Assembly: GCA_002299915.1 (NCBI GenBank)
Contig: DBOG01000056.1
Span: 1 to 15,636, forward strand
Origin: Proteobacteria bacterium UBA652
Lineage (GTDB): Bacteria; Pseudomonadota; Gammaproteobacteria; Nitrosococcales; Methylophagaceae
Direction of reading: 5' to 3'
Length of the DNA stretch: 15,636 nucleotides
Position numbers and translations under genes: made by a program
The notes under the pieces: generated by a model
Seen by the model: only the letters and a program-made list of their open reading frames with translations
The model's database searches: none
What the model was told of the DNA's origin: nothing
In this document: in pieces, positions 5,174 through 12,830 of the stretch
Numbering within the stretch: the first letter of the stretch is position 1
Layout of the letters: each line of letters opens with the position of its first letter

Positions 5174-6523
5174 TTACCCAAGGAAACCAGACATACCGTT
5201 ACTACCTTTGTTCGCTTTCTTACCTAACGATTGGTATTGCTGTGACATTAAATGTGACTGTACTTGAGACACAAAATCCATCACCACCACCACGATAATG
5301 AGCAGGGAAGTCCCACCAAAATAAAAGGGTACTTTCCAATACAAAATCAAAAACTCAGGCAATAAACATACGATTGTAATATATGCTGCACCTGCTAGCG
5401 TTAACCGACCCATTACAGTATCAATATAACGCGCGGTTTGCTCACCCGGACGAATCCCTGGTACGAACGCACCTGATTTTTTCAAGTTATCTGCTGTTTC
5501 CCTTGGGTCGAATACTAATGCGGTATAAAAGAAACAGAAGAAAATAATCAACAAGGCATATAAACCGACATATAACGGTTGTCCTGGTTGCATCAATGAG
5601 GTGATGTTTTCTAACCTGCCCCAGCCTTCAGAAGCACCTAACCAGCCACCCATTGTTGCAGGGAACAAGATCAAACTTGATGCAAAAATAGGTGGAATCA
5701 CCCCTGCCATATTCAATTTCAGTGGTAGGTGGCTCACTTGGCCTGCTGACATCTTCCGCCCTTGCTGCTGTTTCGCAAAATGAATTGGAATACGGCGTTG
5801 TCCACGTTCAACAAACACCACAAATGCAGTGACCGCCAATGCCAATACCGCAATTGCAATCACCAAGGCGCTATGTAGTTGTCCTGTTCTCGCCAGTTCC
5901 AGTGTCCCCGCGACAGCAGAAGGCAAGCCCGCCACAATCCCCGCAAAGATAATCAATGAAATACCATTTCCAATACCACGTTCAGTGATCTGCTCACCCA
6001 GCCACATCAAGAACATCGTACCCGTTACCAAACTCACAACCGCAGTAATTCTAAACAATAGACCAGGATCAATCACCACACCAATACCGCCACCTGCACT
6101 TTGAGTTTCAAGTGCAATCGCGACACCTAGCGCTTGGAATGTGGCTAACGTTAGGGCACCATAACGTGTATATTGCGTTATCTTGCGTCGCCCTGCCGCA
6201 CCTTCTTTTTTCATTTGTTTCAGCTTTGGATGCACAGCCGTTAACAACTGCATAATAATCGATGCCGAAATATACGGCATAATGCCCAGTGCAAAAACAG
6301 ACAGTCGAGATAAAGCACCACCCGAGAACATGTTAAACATATCCAAGATAGAACCTTTTTGTTGATCGAACATAATAGCCAATGCATTAGGATCAATTCC
6401 TGGCACAGGAATAAACGTCCCTAGGCGATAGACCAACAAGGCACCTAGCACAAACAACAAACGTTGTTTTAACTCAGTTAAATGCCCGCTAGCTAACAGT
6501 GATTGTGCTTTATTTTTTTCCAC
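5174..6523 (-). CDS. secY: Preprotein translocase channel subunit SecY
   Basis: SecY forms the protein-conducting channel of the inner membrane with SecE and SecG and is driven by SecA or the ribosome. It has 449 residues (443 in E. coli) with about ten membrane segments, beginning at RLLFVLGALLVYRLGTFIPV (21-40). The periplasmic plug region follows (PGIDPNALAIMF). Cytosolic loops include FVERGQRRIPIHFAKQQQG and PGIRPGEQTARYID, which face SecA and the ribosome. The start codon is GTG (6523), three bases after the rplO stop. There is no in-frame ATG before the first membrane segment, so GTG is the likely start, with AGAAGAG upstream. The tail (KKANKGSNGMSGFLG) differs from the E. coli tail. 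Confidence 0.98.
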   Translation of the reverse strand: MEKNKAQSLLASGHLTELKQRLLFVLGALLVYRLGTFIPVPGIDPNALAIMFDQQKGSILDMFNMFSGGALSRLSVFALGIMPYISASIIMQLLTAVHPKLKQMKKEGAAGRRKITQYTRYGALTLATFQALGVAIALETQSAGGGIGVVIDPGLLFRITAVVSLVTGTMFLMWLGEQITERGIGNGISLIIFAGIVAGLPSAVAGTLELARTGQLHSALVIAIAVLALAVTAFVVFVERGQRRIPIHFAKQQQGRKMSAGQVSHLPLKLNMAGVIPPIFASSLILFPATMGGWLGASEGWGRLENITSLMQPGQPLYVGLYALLIIFFCFFYTALVFDPRETADNLKKSGAFVPGIRPGEQTARYIDTVMGRLTLAGAAYITIVCLLPEFLILYWKVPFYFGGTSLLIIVVVVMDFVSQVQSHLMSQQYQSLGKKANKGSNGMSGFLG

Positions 6524-6526
6524 GTT

Positions 6527-6961
6527 TTACTCTTCTACCTTACCGCCAGCGGCTTCAATTGCTTTAAGCGCACCTGCTGTTGCGACCAACCCTTTCAAGG
6601 TAACGGCCTTTTTAATTTCACCTGATGCAATCACTTTAACGCGTTGCACGCCCGCTGCAACAATACCTGCTGCTTTAAGACCCAACACATCAATCACATC
6701 CATAGTCAAGTTGTTTAAAGTATCAAGGCGAATTTCTGCTGACAACGCTTGTTTGCGAGAGTGGAAACCCACTTTAGGCAAACGGCGTTGTAAAGGCATT
6801 TGACCACCTTCAAAGCCACGTTTATGAAAACCACCTGAACGTGCTTTTTGACCTTTATGGCCACGACCCGCTGTCTTACCTAAGCCAGAACCGATACCGC
6901 GACCAGCACGTTTTGCTGTTTTTTTAGCACCTTCCGCGGGTGCAATTGTATTTAACCGCAT
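6527..6961 (-). CDS. rplO: 50S ribosomal protein L15
   Basis: L15 is a late-assembly 50S protein with a long glycine- and lysine-rich N-terminal extension that winds through 23S rRNA. From the ATG at 6961 it has 144 residues, exactly the E. coli length. It begins MRLNTIAPAEGAKKTAKR, followed by GRGIGSGLGKTAGRGHKGQKAR. The frame stays open to an ATG at 6976 inside rpmD, but the start at 6961 matches the family, with GAGG nine bases upstream, and begins one base after the rpmD stop. This indicates coupling with rpmD, and secY follows after three bases. Confidence 0.97.
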   Translation of the reverse strand: MRLNTIAPAEGAKKTAKRAGRGIGSGLGKTAGRGHKGQKARSGGFHKRGFEGGQMPLQRRLPKVGFHSRKQALSAEIRLDTLNNLTMDVIDVLGLKAAGIVAAGVQRVKVIASGEIKKAVTLKGLVATAGALKAIEAAGGKVEE

Positions 6962-6962
6962 A

Positions 6963-7145
6963 TTATACATCCTCAACCTTTAACAGATACGACACATGAT
7001 TGATCATGCCGCGATTTTCAGGCGTATCGATAACGACTGAGCTGCTTCCTGTTTTTCTTAAACCTAAGCCTGCAACACACGCTTTGTGTTTCGCCAACCG
7101 GCCAATGGTGCTTTTCACCAATGTAACTTTAATTTTTCCAGCCAT
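6963..7145 (-). CDS. rpmD: 50S ribosomal protein L30
   Basis: L30 is a small 50S protein near the 5S rRNA side of the subunit. From the ATG at 7145 it encodes 60 residues (59 in E. coli): MAGKIKVTLVKSTIGRLAKH, then GLGLRKTGSSSVVIDTPENRGMI and a closing VSYLLKVEDV. The frame extends further upstream, but that part overlaps rpsE out of frame and is not L30-like. The start lies four bases after the rpsE stop. Confidence 0.97.
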   Translation of the reverse strand: MAGKIKVTLVKSTIGRLAKHKACVAGLGLRKTGSSSVVIDTPENRGMINHVSYLLKVEDV

Positions 7146-7149
7146 GACT

Positions 7150-7656
7150 TTATTCCATAATCTCAGCGACAGTCTTGCCGCGTTTTGCTGCAACTGATTC
7201 TGCATCAGTCATATCAGCTAACCCATTTATTGTGGCACGCACTACATTCAATGGATTAGTTGAGCCATTCGACTTCGCTAATACATTACTTACGCCAACC
7301 ACATCAAACACAGCTCGCATCGCACCACCAGCGATAACCCCCGTACCTTCTGATGCCGGCTGCATAAATACTTTCGCAGCACCATGACGCGCGGTTAAAG
7401 GGTGTTGTAATGTACCATCCGCAAGGCTGACATCACGCATATTACGACGCGCCTCATCCATTGCTTTTTGGATGGCAACCGGCACTTCACGTGCTTTACC
7501 TTGACCAAATCCAACTCGACCTTTTCCATCACCAACTACCGTTAATGCTGAAAAACCAAATACACGACCACCTTTGACTACTTTCGCAACGCGACGTACA
7601 CCTACTAGGCGTTCTAACAAACCATCTGCTGGTCCTTGACGTTCATTTTGTGCCAT
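7150..7656 (-). CDS. rpsE: 30S ribosomal protein S5
   Basis: S5 sits at the mRNA entry channel and the 30S neck and influences decoding accuracy and mRNA unwinding. It has 168 residues (167 in E. coli). The N-terminal double-stranded-RNA-binding-like half contains RLVGVRRVAKVVKGGRVFGF and VGDGKGRVGFGQGKAREVP. The second half has ASEGTGVIAGGAMRAVFDVVG and the SNGSTNPLNVVRATINGL segment. Its order rplR-rpsE-rpmD is standard. Confidence 0.99.
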   Translation of the reverse strand: MAQNERQGPADGLLERLVGVRRVAKVVKGGRVFGFSALTVVGDGKGRVGFGQGKAREVPVAIQKAMDEARRNMRDVSLADGTLQHPLTARHGAAKVFMQPASEGTGVIAGGAMRAVFDVVGVSNVLAKSNGSTNPLNVVRATINGLADMTDAESVAAKRGKTVAEIME

Positions 7657-7675
7657 TCTAAATAACCCTTATAAA

Positions 7676-8029
7676 TTAAAACTGCAAGCCAGATTCACGG
7701 GCTGCATCAGCCAATGCTTTAACACGCCCATGGTATTTAAACCCAGAGCGGTCAAACGAGACTTCTTTAATGCCTGCTTTGATGGCACGATCAGCAACGG
7801 CTTTACCGACGGCTGCTGCTGCGGTAACATTACCTGTACCTTTCAAGCCTTTCTTTACTGTTGCATCTAACGTTGATGCGCAAGCGATAACTTTATCGCC
7901 GGCAGGTGACAACACTTGTGCATAAATATGTTGCGAGGTGCGGTGAACAGACAACCGATGCGCCTCGAGCTTCTTCAATTTCGCTCTGGTTTTCACCGAG
8001 CGACGTAAACGTGAAATTTTCTTATCCAT
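7676..8029 (-). CDS. rplR: 50S ribosomal protein L18
   Basis: L18 binds 5S rRNA with L5 and carries it into the central protuberance. It has 117 residues, as in E. coli. The flexible basic N-terminus (KKISRLRRSVKTRAKLKK) contacts 5S rRNA. The core includes RLSVHRTSQHIYAQVLSPAGDKV and the C-terminal FDRSGFKYHGRVKALADAARE, which ends GLQF as usual. It is 13 bp after rplF and 19 bp before rpsE. Confidence 0.99.
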   Translation of the reverse strand: MDKKISRLRRSVKTRAKLKKLEAHRLSVHRTSQHIYAQVLSPAGDKVIACASTLDATVKKGLKGTGNVTAAAAVGKAVADRAIKAGIKEVSFDRSGFKYHGRVKALADAARESGLQF

Positions 8030-8042
8030 TTTCGTAGCCTAA

Positions 8043-8576
8043 TTATTGTTTCTTAGCTTCTTTACGAGCAACATGTTCATCTGCATAACGCACACCTTTA
8101 CCTTTATAAGGCTCCGGTGGACGGTAAGCACGAATATCTGCTGCAACCTGTCCTACCACTTGCTTATCAGCACCACTGATAACGATCTCTGTTTGGCTCG
8201 GCGTGTCCACTTTGATGCCTTCAGGCACTTGATGTGAAACAGGGTGAGAGAAACCCAAGGTTAGCTCTACTTTCTGGCCTTGTGCTTTCGCACGATAACC
8301 GACACCAATCAATGTTAATTTCTTCTCAAAACCTTGCGTGACACCATGCACCATATTATTCAATAAAGCGCGCGTCGTACCTGACATCGCAATCGATAAT
8401 TTACTTTTTGTCTTTGCTGAACATACTAATGAGCCGTCTTCTTGTGAAACAGCTACATCAGGATGAATAGCACGAGACAATGAGCCCTTTGTACCTTTAA
8501 TAGATACGCTGGCCTCACTCATTGTGACTTCTACACCCGCCGGGATAACCACCGGCATATTTGCAATTCGTGACAT
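8043..8576 (-). CDS. rplF: 50S ribosomal protein L6
   Basis: L6 lies beside the sarcin-ricin loop and supports elongation-factor binding. Its 177 residues match the E. coli length. The family start MSRIANMPVVIPAGVEV and two tandem L6 folds are visible; the second contains LIGVGYRAKAQGQKVELTLGFSHP and ends with the signature RPPEPYKGKGVRYADEHV. The lysine-rich end (RKEAKKQ) is normal. Confidence 0.99.
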   Translation of the reverse strand: MSRIANMPVVIPAGVEVTMSEASVSIKGTKGSLSRAIHPDVAVSQEDGSLVCSAKTKSKLSIAMSGTTRALLNNMVHGVTQGFEKKLTLIGVGYRAKAQGQKVELTLGFSHPVSHQVPEGIKVDTPSQTEIVISGADKQVVGQVAADIRAYRPPEPYKGKGVRYADEHVARKEAKKQ

Positions 8577-8593
8577 TCCTTCTTACTCCAATC

Positions 8594-8986
8594 TTAACTA
8601 ACAGCGCAGAGCACTTCACCGCCCTGGCCTAAACTTCTTGCTTTACGATCCGTCATCACACCTTGTGATGTTGATACAATCGCCACACCCAAACCTGCCA
8701 AAATTTTAGGCAAATCAGATGCTGATTTATACACCCGCAATCCTGGACGGCTAACGCGATCGATCTTGGCAATAACAGGCTTACCCTCGAAATATTTCAA
8801 GTCGATCGTCAATACAGGCTTCGTCCCGTCCGCAACGGCATAGCTCGCCACATAACCTTCTTCAACCAATACTTTTGCAATGCTCACTTTCACGTTAGAT
8901 GAAGGCATGCTGACATCGATTTTCTTAGCACTTTGTGCATTGCGAATACGCGTTAGCATATCGGCGATAGGATCTGTCATACTCAT
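8594..8986 (-). CDS. rpsH: 30S ribosomal protein S8
   Basis: S8 is a primary binder of the 16S rRNA central domain and the translational repressor of the spc operon in E. coli. It has 130 residues, the E. coli length. It begins MSMTDPIADMLTRIRNAQ and ends with the conserved GLGVAIVSTSQGVMTDRKAR and GGEVLCAVS. A 39-bp AT-rich gap precedes it, large for this block. I could not find a convincing S8 target hairpin at the rplX-rplE junction where E. coli has it. Confidence 0.99.
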   Translation of the reverse strand: MSMTDPIADMLTRIRNAQSAKKIDVSMPSSNVKVSIAKVLVEEGYVASYAVADGTKPVLTIDLKYFEGKPVIAKIDRVSRPGLRVYKSASDLPKILAGLGVAIVSTSQGVMTDRKARSLGQGGEVLCAVS

Positions 8987-9025
8987 AATTATTTACTCTT
9001 AAACTCTAAATTTAATTTATCTGGT

Positions 9026-9331
9026 TTACCAGCTTGCCATCACAACGCCTGGCACATCACCACTTATCACATGTTCACGCAATTTATTCCGTGACAAACC
9101 AAACTTGCGGTAATAGCCATGTGGGCGGCCGGTTATTTCACAACGATTACGCTGGCGTGATGCACTTGAATCTCGTGGTAATGCGCGGAATTTCTTCGTT
9201 GCTGCTTCACGATCTTCAAAAGACAGTGACTCATCAAACATTTGCTTTTTCAATTCCGTACGCTTAGCGGCATATTTTGCGACTAGCTTTGCACGTTTAA
9301 CTTCGCGATTGATCATGCTACGTTTTGCCAT
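9026..9331 (-). CDS. rpsN: 30S ribosomal protein S14, zinc-independent long form
   Basis: S14 sits in the 30S head near the A site. With 101 residues, and only one cysteine (in RNRCEITGRPHGYYRKFGLS), it is the long form that needs no zinc, as in E. coli, unlike the 61-residue four-cysteine form. The start MAKRSMINREVKRAKLVAKY and the end DVPGVVMASW are typical. It lies between rplE and rpsH in standard order. Confidence 0.99.
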   Translation of the reverse strand: MAKRSMINREVKRAKLVAKYAAKRTELKKQMFDESLSFEDREAATKKFRALPRDSSASRQRNRCEITGRPHGYYRKFGLSRNKLREHVISGDVPGVVMASW

Positions 9332-9343
9332 AATAAACTCGTC

Positions 9344-9901
9344 CTAATCCTGGTTCTGTTTTCTAAAAGGGAATTTAAACGCACTTAATAAAGCACGCGA
9401 TTCTTCTGCTGTTTTTGCAGTGGTATTAATCGTAATATCCATACCCCGCAAGGTATCAATTTTGTCATAGTCAATTTCAGGGAAAATGATTTGCTCTTTC
9501 ACACCCATACTATAATTACCTTGACCATCAAATGATTTTGGGTTCAAACCACGAAAATCACGGATACGCGGGATAGAGATCGTAATCAAACGATCTAAAA
9601 AGTCATACATCTGATCTGCACGCAATGTCACTTTACAGCCCACTGGCCAGTCTTCACGCAGCTTGAATCCTGCAATTGATTTTCTGGCAAGTGTGACCAC
9701 TGGCTTTTGACCCGCAATTTTTGCCATATCCCCAACCGCGTTCTCCATGACTTTCTTATCTGTCAACGCTTCGCCCACACCCATATTAAGGGTGATTTTT
9801 GTGATCCGAGGCACTTCCATTACAGATTTATAACCAAATTCTTTGGTTAATTGGCTGATAACGTCACTGCGATAAAATTCTTTTAATCTACTCACTGTCA
9901 T
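9344..9901 (-). CDS. rplE: 50S ribosomal protein L5
   Basis: L5 binds 5S rRNA and forms part of the central protuberance, contacting P-site tRNA and S13. It has 185 residues (179 in E. coli). Conserved parts are PRITKITLNMGVGEA, the GQKPVVTLARKSIAGFKLRE loop, IPRIRDFRGLNPKSFDGQGN and KFPFRKQ near the end. It is 13 bp after rplX. In E. coli this start region is the S8 repression site. Confidence 0.99.
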   Translation of the reverse strand: MTVSRLKEFYRSDVISQLTKEFGYKSVMEVPRITKITLNMGVGEALTDKKVMENAVGDMAKIAGQKPVVTLARKSIAGFKLREDWPVGCKVTLRADQMYDFLDRLITISIPRIRDFRGLNPKSFDGQGNYSMGVKEQIIFPEIDYDKIDTLRGMDITINTTAKTAEESRALLSAFKFPFRKQNQD

Positions 9902-9914
9902 TCACCTGTCGCTG

Positions 9915-10232
9915 TTAAGCGCTAACTACTTCACCGTTAGATTTAAAGAAACGTACTTTACGCCCATCATCTAACACCTTAAAACCCACCTTATCCCCTT
10001 TGCCTGTTGCAGGGTTTACCAGCATCAAGTTTGATGCTTGGATGGGCATTGCTTTATCAAGCACGCCGCCTTGCTGACCAACTGCAGGATTTGGCTTTGT
10101 ATGTTTTTTTGCAATATTGATGCCTTCAACCACGAAACGACCATCCGTTTCACGAGTTTGAATCACACCTTGTTTACCCCGGTCTTTACCGGTTGTAACA
10201 ATAACTTGATCGCCTGTAACTAATTTTTCCAT
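9915..10232 (-). CDS. rplX: 50S ribosomal protein L24
   Basis: L24 is one of the proteins that start 50S assembly, at the 5' end of 23S rRNA beside the exit tunnel. It has 105 residues (104 in E. coli). A KOW motif occupies the N-terminus (GDQVIVTTGKDRGKQGVIQ), followed by VVEGINIAKKHTKPNP and a C-terminal KVGFKVLDDGRKVRFFKSNGE. It is 14 bp after rplN. Confidence 0.99.
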   Translation of the reverse strand: MEKLVTGDQVIVTTGKDRGKQGVIQTRETDGRFVVEGINIAKKHTKPNPAVGQQGGVLDKAMPIQASNLMLVNPATGKGDKVGFKVLDDGRKVRFFKSNGEVVSA

Positions 10233-10246
10233 TTCAACCTCTTAAC

Positions 10247-10615
10247 TTAGAGCACTTCCGGCGCTAATGAAATAATCTTCATAAACTGTTCACCACGCAA
10301 TTCGCGGGTAACAGGGCCAAAGATACGTGTACCGATAGGTTGTAATGCTGCGTTTAATAATACTGCGGCATTCGCATCAAACCGGATCAACGAACCATCT
10401 GCACGACGCACGCCTTTACGCGTTCTAACGATTACAGCATTGTGCACTTCACCTTTCTTAACCTTTCCACGTGGATTAGCTTCTTTGATAGTCACTTTAA
10501 TGACATCGCCAATCCCTGCATAACGTCGGTGCGAACCGCCCAACACTTTAATGCATTCAATACGTCGAGCGCCGCTATTATCGGCCGCATCAAGACTACT
10601 TTGCATTTGAATCAT
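10247..10615 (-). CDS. rplN: 50S ribosomal protein L14
   Basis: L14 takes part in inter-subunit bridges and is the binding site of the silencing factor RsfS. It has 122 residues (123 in E. coli). Family landmarks are ADNSGARRIECIKVLGGSHR, IKVTIKEANPRGKVKKGEV, RTRKGVRRADGSLIRFD and the exact C-terminus FMKIISLAPEVL. In E. coli this gene opens the spc operon after its own promoter; here it follows rpsQ by only 22 bp. Confidence 0.99.
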   Translation of the reverse strand: MIQMQSSLDAADNSGARRIECIKVLGGSHRRYAGIGDVIKVTIKEANPRGKVKKGEVHNAVIVRTRKGVRRADGSLIRFDANAAVLLNAALQPIGTRIFGPVTRELRGEQFMKIISLAPEVL

Positions 10616-10637
10616 GGTTTAAACTCCAAAAACTTTA

Positions 10638-10898
10638 TTATTTTGCACGTTCTAAAACAGTGGACAGTGTCCAAAATTTTGTCTTCGATAAAGGACGACA
10701 TGACGTTACCGCCACAACATCACCTTCATTACATTCATTCTTTTCATCATGCACATGTAATTTCGTCGATTTTCTAACGTACTTCTTATAGATAGGGTGC
10801 GGCACTTTGCGCTCAACAAGAATGGTAATTGACTTATCCATTTTGTCACTGATAACTTTACCCGTTACCGTACGGATTGTTTTTGCTTGTTCACTCAT
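10638..10898 (-). CDS. rpsQ: 30S ribosomal protein S17
   Basis: S17 is a primary 16S rRNA binder in the 30S body with an OB fold. It has 86 residues (84 in E. coli). Visible landmarks are RTVTGKVISDKMDKSITILV, the VPHPIYKKYVRKSTKLHVHDE loop and VVAVTSCRPLSKTKFW. It is the last gene of the S10 block, with no terminator between it and rplN. Confidence 0.99.
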   Translation of the reverse strand: MSEQAKTIRTVTGKVISDKMDKSITILVERKVPHPIYKKYVRKSTKLHVHDEKNECNEGDVVAVTSCRPLSKTKFWTLSTVLERAK

Positions 10899-10907
10899 AT
10901 TCCTACC

Positions 10908-11093
10908 CTATGCCTTCTCGTTAAGCACGGTTTTAATCCGCGCAATATCACGACGAACACGACGCAGTTCACTTGGCTTAGCCAATTGACCTGTCGCATT
11001 CTGCATTCTTAAATTGAATCGCTCTTTCAGTAAACTTTGCAGTTCCTGATTGTTCTCTTCAACCGACTTATTTCTTAATTCGCTTGCCTTCAT
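10908..11093 (-). CDS. rpmC: 50S ribosomal protein L29
   Basis: L29 is a small two-helix protein next to L23 at the tunnel exit, where trigger factor and signal recognition particle dock. It has 61 residues (63 in E. coli): MKASELRNKSVEENNQELQ, then LKERFNLRMQNATGQL and VRRDIARIKTVLNE. Its ATG shares one base with the rplP stop (TAATG), so the two are translationally coupled. Confidence 0.98.
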   Translation of the reverse strand: MKASELRNKSVEENNQELQSLLKERFNLRMQNATGQLAKPSELRRVRRDIARIKTVLNEKA

Positions 11094-11506
11094 TACAGTA
11101 TCGCTCGCGTTACAAATGTTGTTTTAACAGGAAGTTTTGCTGCAGCTAAGCGGAATGCTTCGCGGGCAGTTTCTTCATCTACACCTTCCATTTCATAAAG
11201 CATCCGTCCAGGTTGTACATTGGCCACCCAATATTCGACGTTACCTTTACCTTTACCTTGACGCACTTCTAACGGTTTCGCAGTAATTGGTTTATCCGGG
11301 AAAACACGGATCCAAATTTTACCACCCCGTTTTACATAACGTGTCATCGCACGACGAGCTGCTTCAATCTGACGCGCCGTGATCCGGCCACGGTCTAAAG
11401 ATTTCAGACCATACTCGCCAAAGCTTACTTTTGAACCGCGCTGGGCTAAGCCCCGATTCCGCAGCTTCATTTGCTTTCTAAATTTCGTTCTTTTTGGTTG
11501 TAACAT
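11093..11506 (-). CDS. rplP: 50S ribosomal protein L16
   Basis: L16 is a late-assembly 50S protein close to the A-site tRNA elbow. It has 137 residues (136 in E. coli). It begins MLQPKRTKFRKQMKLRNRGL and contains RGGKIWIRVFPDKPITAKPLEVRQGKGKG-NVEYWVA; the arginine before QGKGKG corresponds to the arginine hydroxylated in E. coli. It is 12 bp after rpsC and overlaps rpmC by one base. Confidence 0.99.
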   Translation of the reverse strand: MLQPKRTKFRKQMKLRNRGLAQRGSKVSFGEYGLKSLDRGRITARQIEAARRAMTRYVKRGGKIWIRVFPDKPITAKPLEVRQGKGKGNVEYWVANVQPGRMLYEMEGVDEETAREAFRLAAAKLPVKTTFVTRAIL

Positions 11507-11518
11507 ATGGCTTAAACC

Positions 11519-12193
11519 TTATTTCTTCTTAGTGGAAGCAGCAGGCACTTGATCCATTTGATCTTGCGCAAAAACTTCACCTTTAAAAATCCAAACTTTA
11601 ATACCGATGATACCGTAAGTGGTATTTGCTTCAGCCGTACCATAGTCAATGTCTGCACGCAGGGTATGTAAGGGCACACGGCCTTCACGATACCATTCTG
11701 TACGCGCGATTTCGGCGCCATTTAATCGGCCACCTAAATTAATTCTAATACCTTCCGCACCTGCACGCATCGTATTCTGCACCGAACGTTTCATGGCACG
11801 GCGGAACATCACGCGACGCTCTAATTGCTGGGCAATACTTTCGGCTACTAACGTTGCATCAAGCTCTGGCTTGCGAATTTCTTCAACACCAACTTGCACA
11901 GGGATACCCATCATTTCTGATGCGGCAACGCGCAATTTATCAATGTCTTCACCTTTTTTACCAATAACAATACCTGGACGCGCTGTGTGGATAGTGATTT
12001 TAGCTGTTTTAGCTGGGCGATCAATTTGAATCTTACTCACAGACGCATGCGCTAATTTTTCTTTCAAATAAGCACGTACTTTCAAATCTGCATTAAGCAA
12101 GCTTGCATACTCATCTGAACCTGCATACCAGATAGAATTCCAAGTCTTAATGACACCTAGTCTAAAGCCAGTTGGGTGAACCTTTTGTCCCAT
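11519..12193 (-). CDS. rpsC: 30S ribosomal protein S3
   Basis: S3 lines the mRNA entry tunnel with S4 and S5 and has helicase-supporting residues. It has 224 residues (233 in E. coli, shorter at the C-terminal tail). It starts MGQKVHPTGFRLGVIKTWNS. The KH domain carries GIVIGKKGEDIDKLR at 74-88. The C-terminal domain has RRVMFRRAMKRSVQNTMRAG and REGRVPLHTLRADIDYG. It follows rplV by 11 bp. Confidence 0.99.
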   Translation of the reverse strand: MGQKVHPTGFRLGVIKTWNSIWYAGSDEYASLLNADLKVRAYLKEKLAHASVSKIQIDRPAKTAKITIHTARPGIVIGKKGEDIDKLRVAASEMMGIPVQVGVEEIRKPELDATLVAESIAQQLERRVMFRRAMKRSVQNTMRAGAEGIRINLGGRLNGAEIARTEWYREGRVPLHTLRADIDYGTAEANTTYGIIGIKVWIFKGEVFAQDQMDQVPAASTKKK

Positions 12194-12204
12194 ACTATTC
12201 TCTC

Positions 12205-12537
12205 TTACTTTTCAGCGACAGTCACAGTAATGTGACTTGTCCGTTTTAAAATACGATCACCACGGCCTTTTGCGCGTGGTTTCATCCGTTTTGCAGTCGG
12301 TGCTTGGTCAACCATTACAGTTTCCACAAACAACTCATCAATATCTGCACCATCATTATTTTCCGCATTTGCGATCGCAGAGTTCAATACTTCCTTCATC
12401 AATACAGCCGCCTTTTTAGGGCTGAAGGTCAGAACATTGATTGCCTTTTCGACAGGCAACCCTCTGATTTGATCTGCAACTAATCTCACCTTTTGTGGGG
12501 AAATTCTTGCATGGCGATGTTTTGCTGTTGTAGCCAT
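12205..12537 (-). CDS. rplV: 50S ribosomal protein L22
   Basis: L22 reaches into the peptide exit tunnel with a long hairpin. The 110 residues equal the E. coli length. Landmarks are AKHRHARISPQKVRLVADQI, FSPKKAAVLMKEVLNSAIANAE-NN, and the tunnel hairpin (VDQAPTAKRMKPRAKGRGDRI) followed by SHITVTVAEK. It lies 9 bp after rpsS. Confidence 0.99.
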   Translation of the reverse strand: MATTAKHRHARISPQKVRLVADQIRGLPVEKAINVLTFSPKKAAVLMKEVLNSAIANAENNDGADIDELFVETVMVDQAPTAKRMKPRAKGRGDRILKRTSHITVTVAEK

Positions 12538-12546
12538 CTTTATCCC

Positions 12547-12819
12547 TTATCTCGTTTTCTGATCTACGATATGGCCTCTGAAGGTACGCGTTGGTGAAAA
12601 CTCACCTAACTTATGACCCACCATATCTTCTGTAATGAAGACAGGCAAATGCTGTCTACCATTATGAATAGCAATCGTCAGACCAATCATGTCTGGTGAA
12701 ACCATTGAACGTCGTGACCAAGTTTGAATTGGACGCTTGTTCTTAGTTTCAATCGCTTCTAAAACCTTCTTTTCAAGGTGATGGTCTATGAAAGGACCTT
12801 TTTTAATTGAACGCGGCAT
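12547..12819 (-). CDS. rpsS: 30S ribosomal protein S19
   Basis: S19 pairs with S13 in the 30S head. It has 90 residues (92 in E. coli). It begins MPRSIKKGPFIDHHLEKKV and contains RPIQTWSRRSMVSPDMIGLTIAIHNGR, HVPV-like HLPVFITEDMVGHKLGEFSPTRTF and the end RGHIVDQKTR. TAGG precedes the ATG. It is 11 bp after rplB. Confidence 0.99.
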   Translation of the reverse strand: MPRSIKKGPFIDHHLEKKVLEAIETKNKRPIQTWSRRSMVSPDMIGLTIAIHNGRQHLPVFITEDMVGHKLGEFSPTRTFRGHIVDQKTR

Positions 12820-12830
12820 TATTTCCTACC

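Noticed and set aside
7146..7205. Longer start for rpmD
   Set aside because: The upstream extension lies inside rpsE out of frame and is unlike L30. The ATG at 7145 gives the exact family N-terminus and length.
9885..9930. S8 repressor site at the rplX-rplE junction
   Set aside because: The position is right and there is a small imperfect palindrome at the rplX stop, but I could not build the helix with the conserved internal loop known from the E. coli S8 target.
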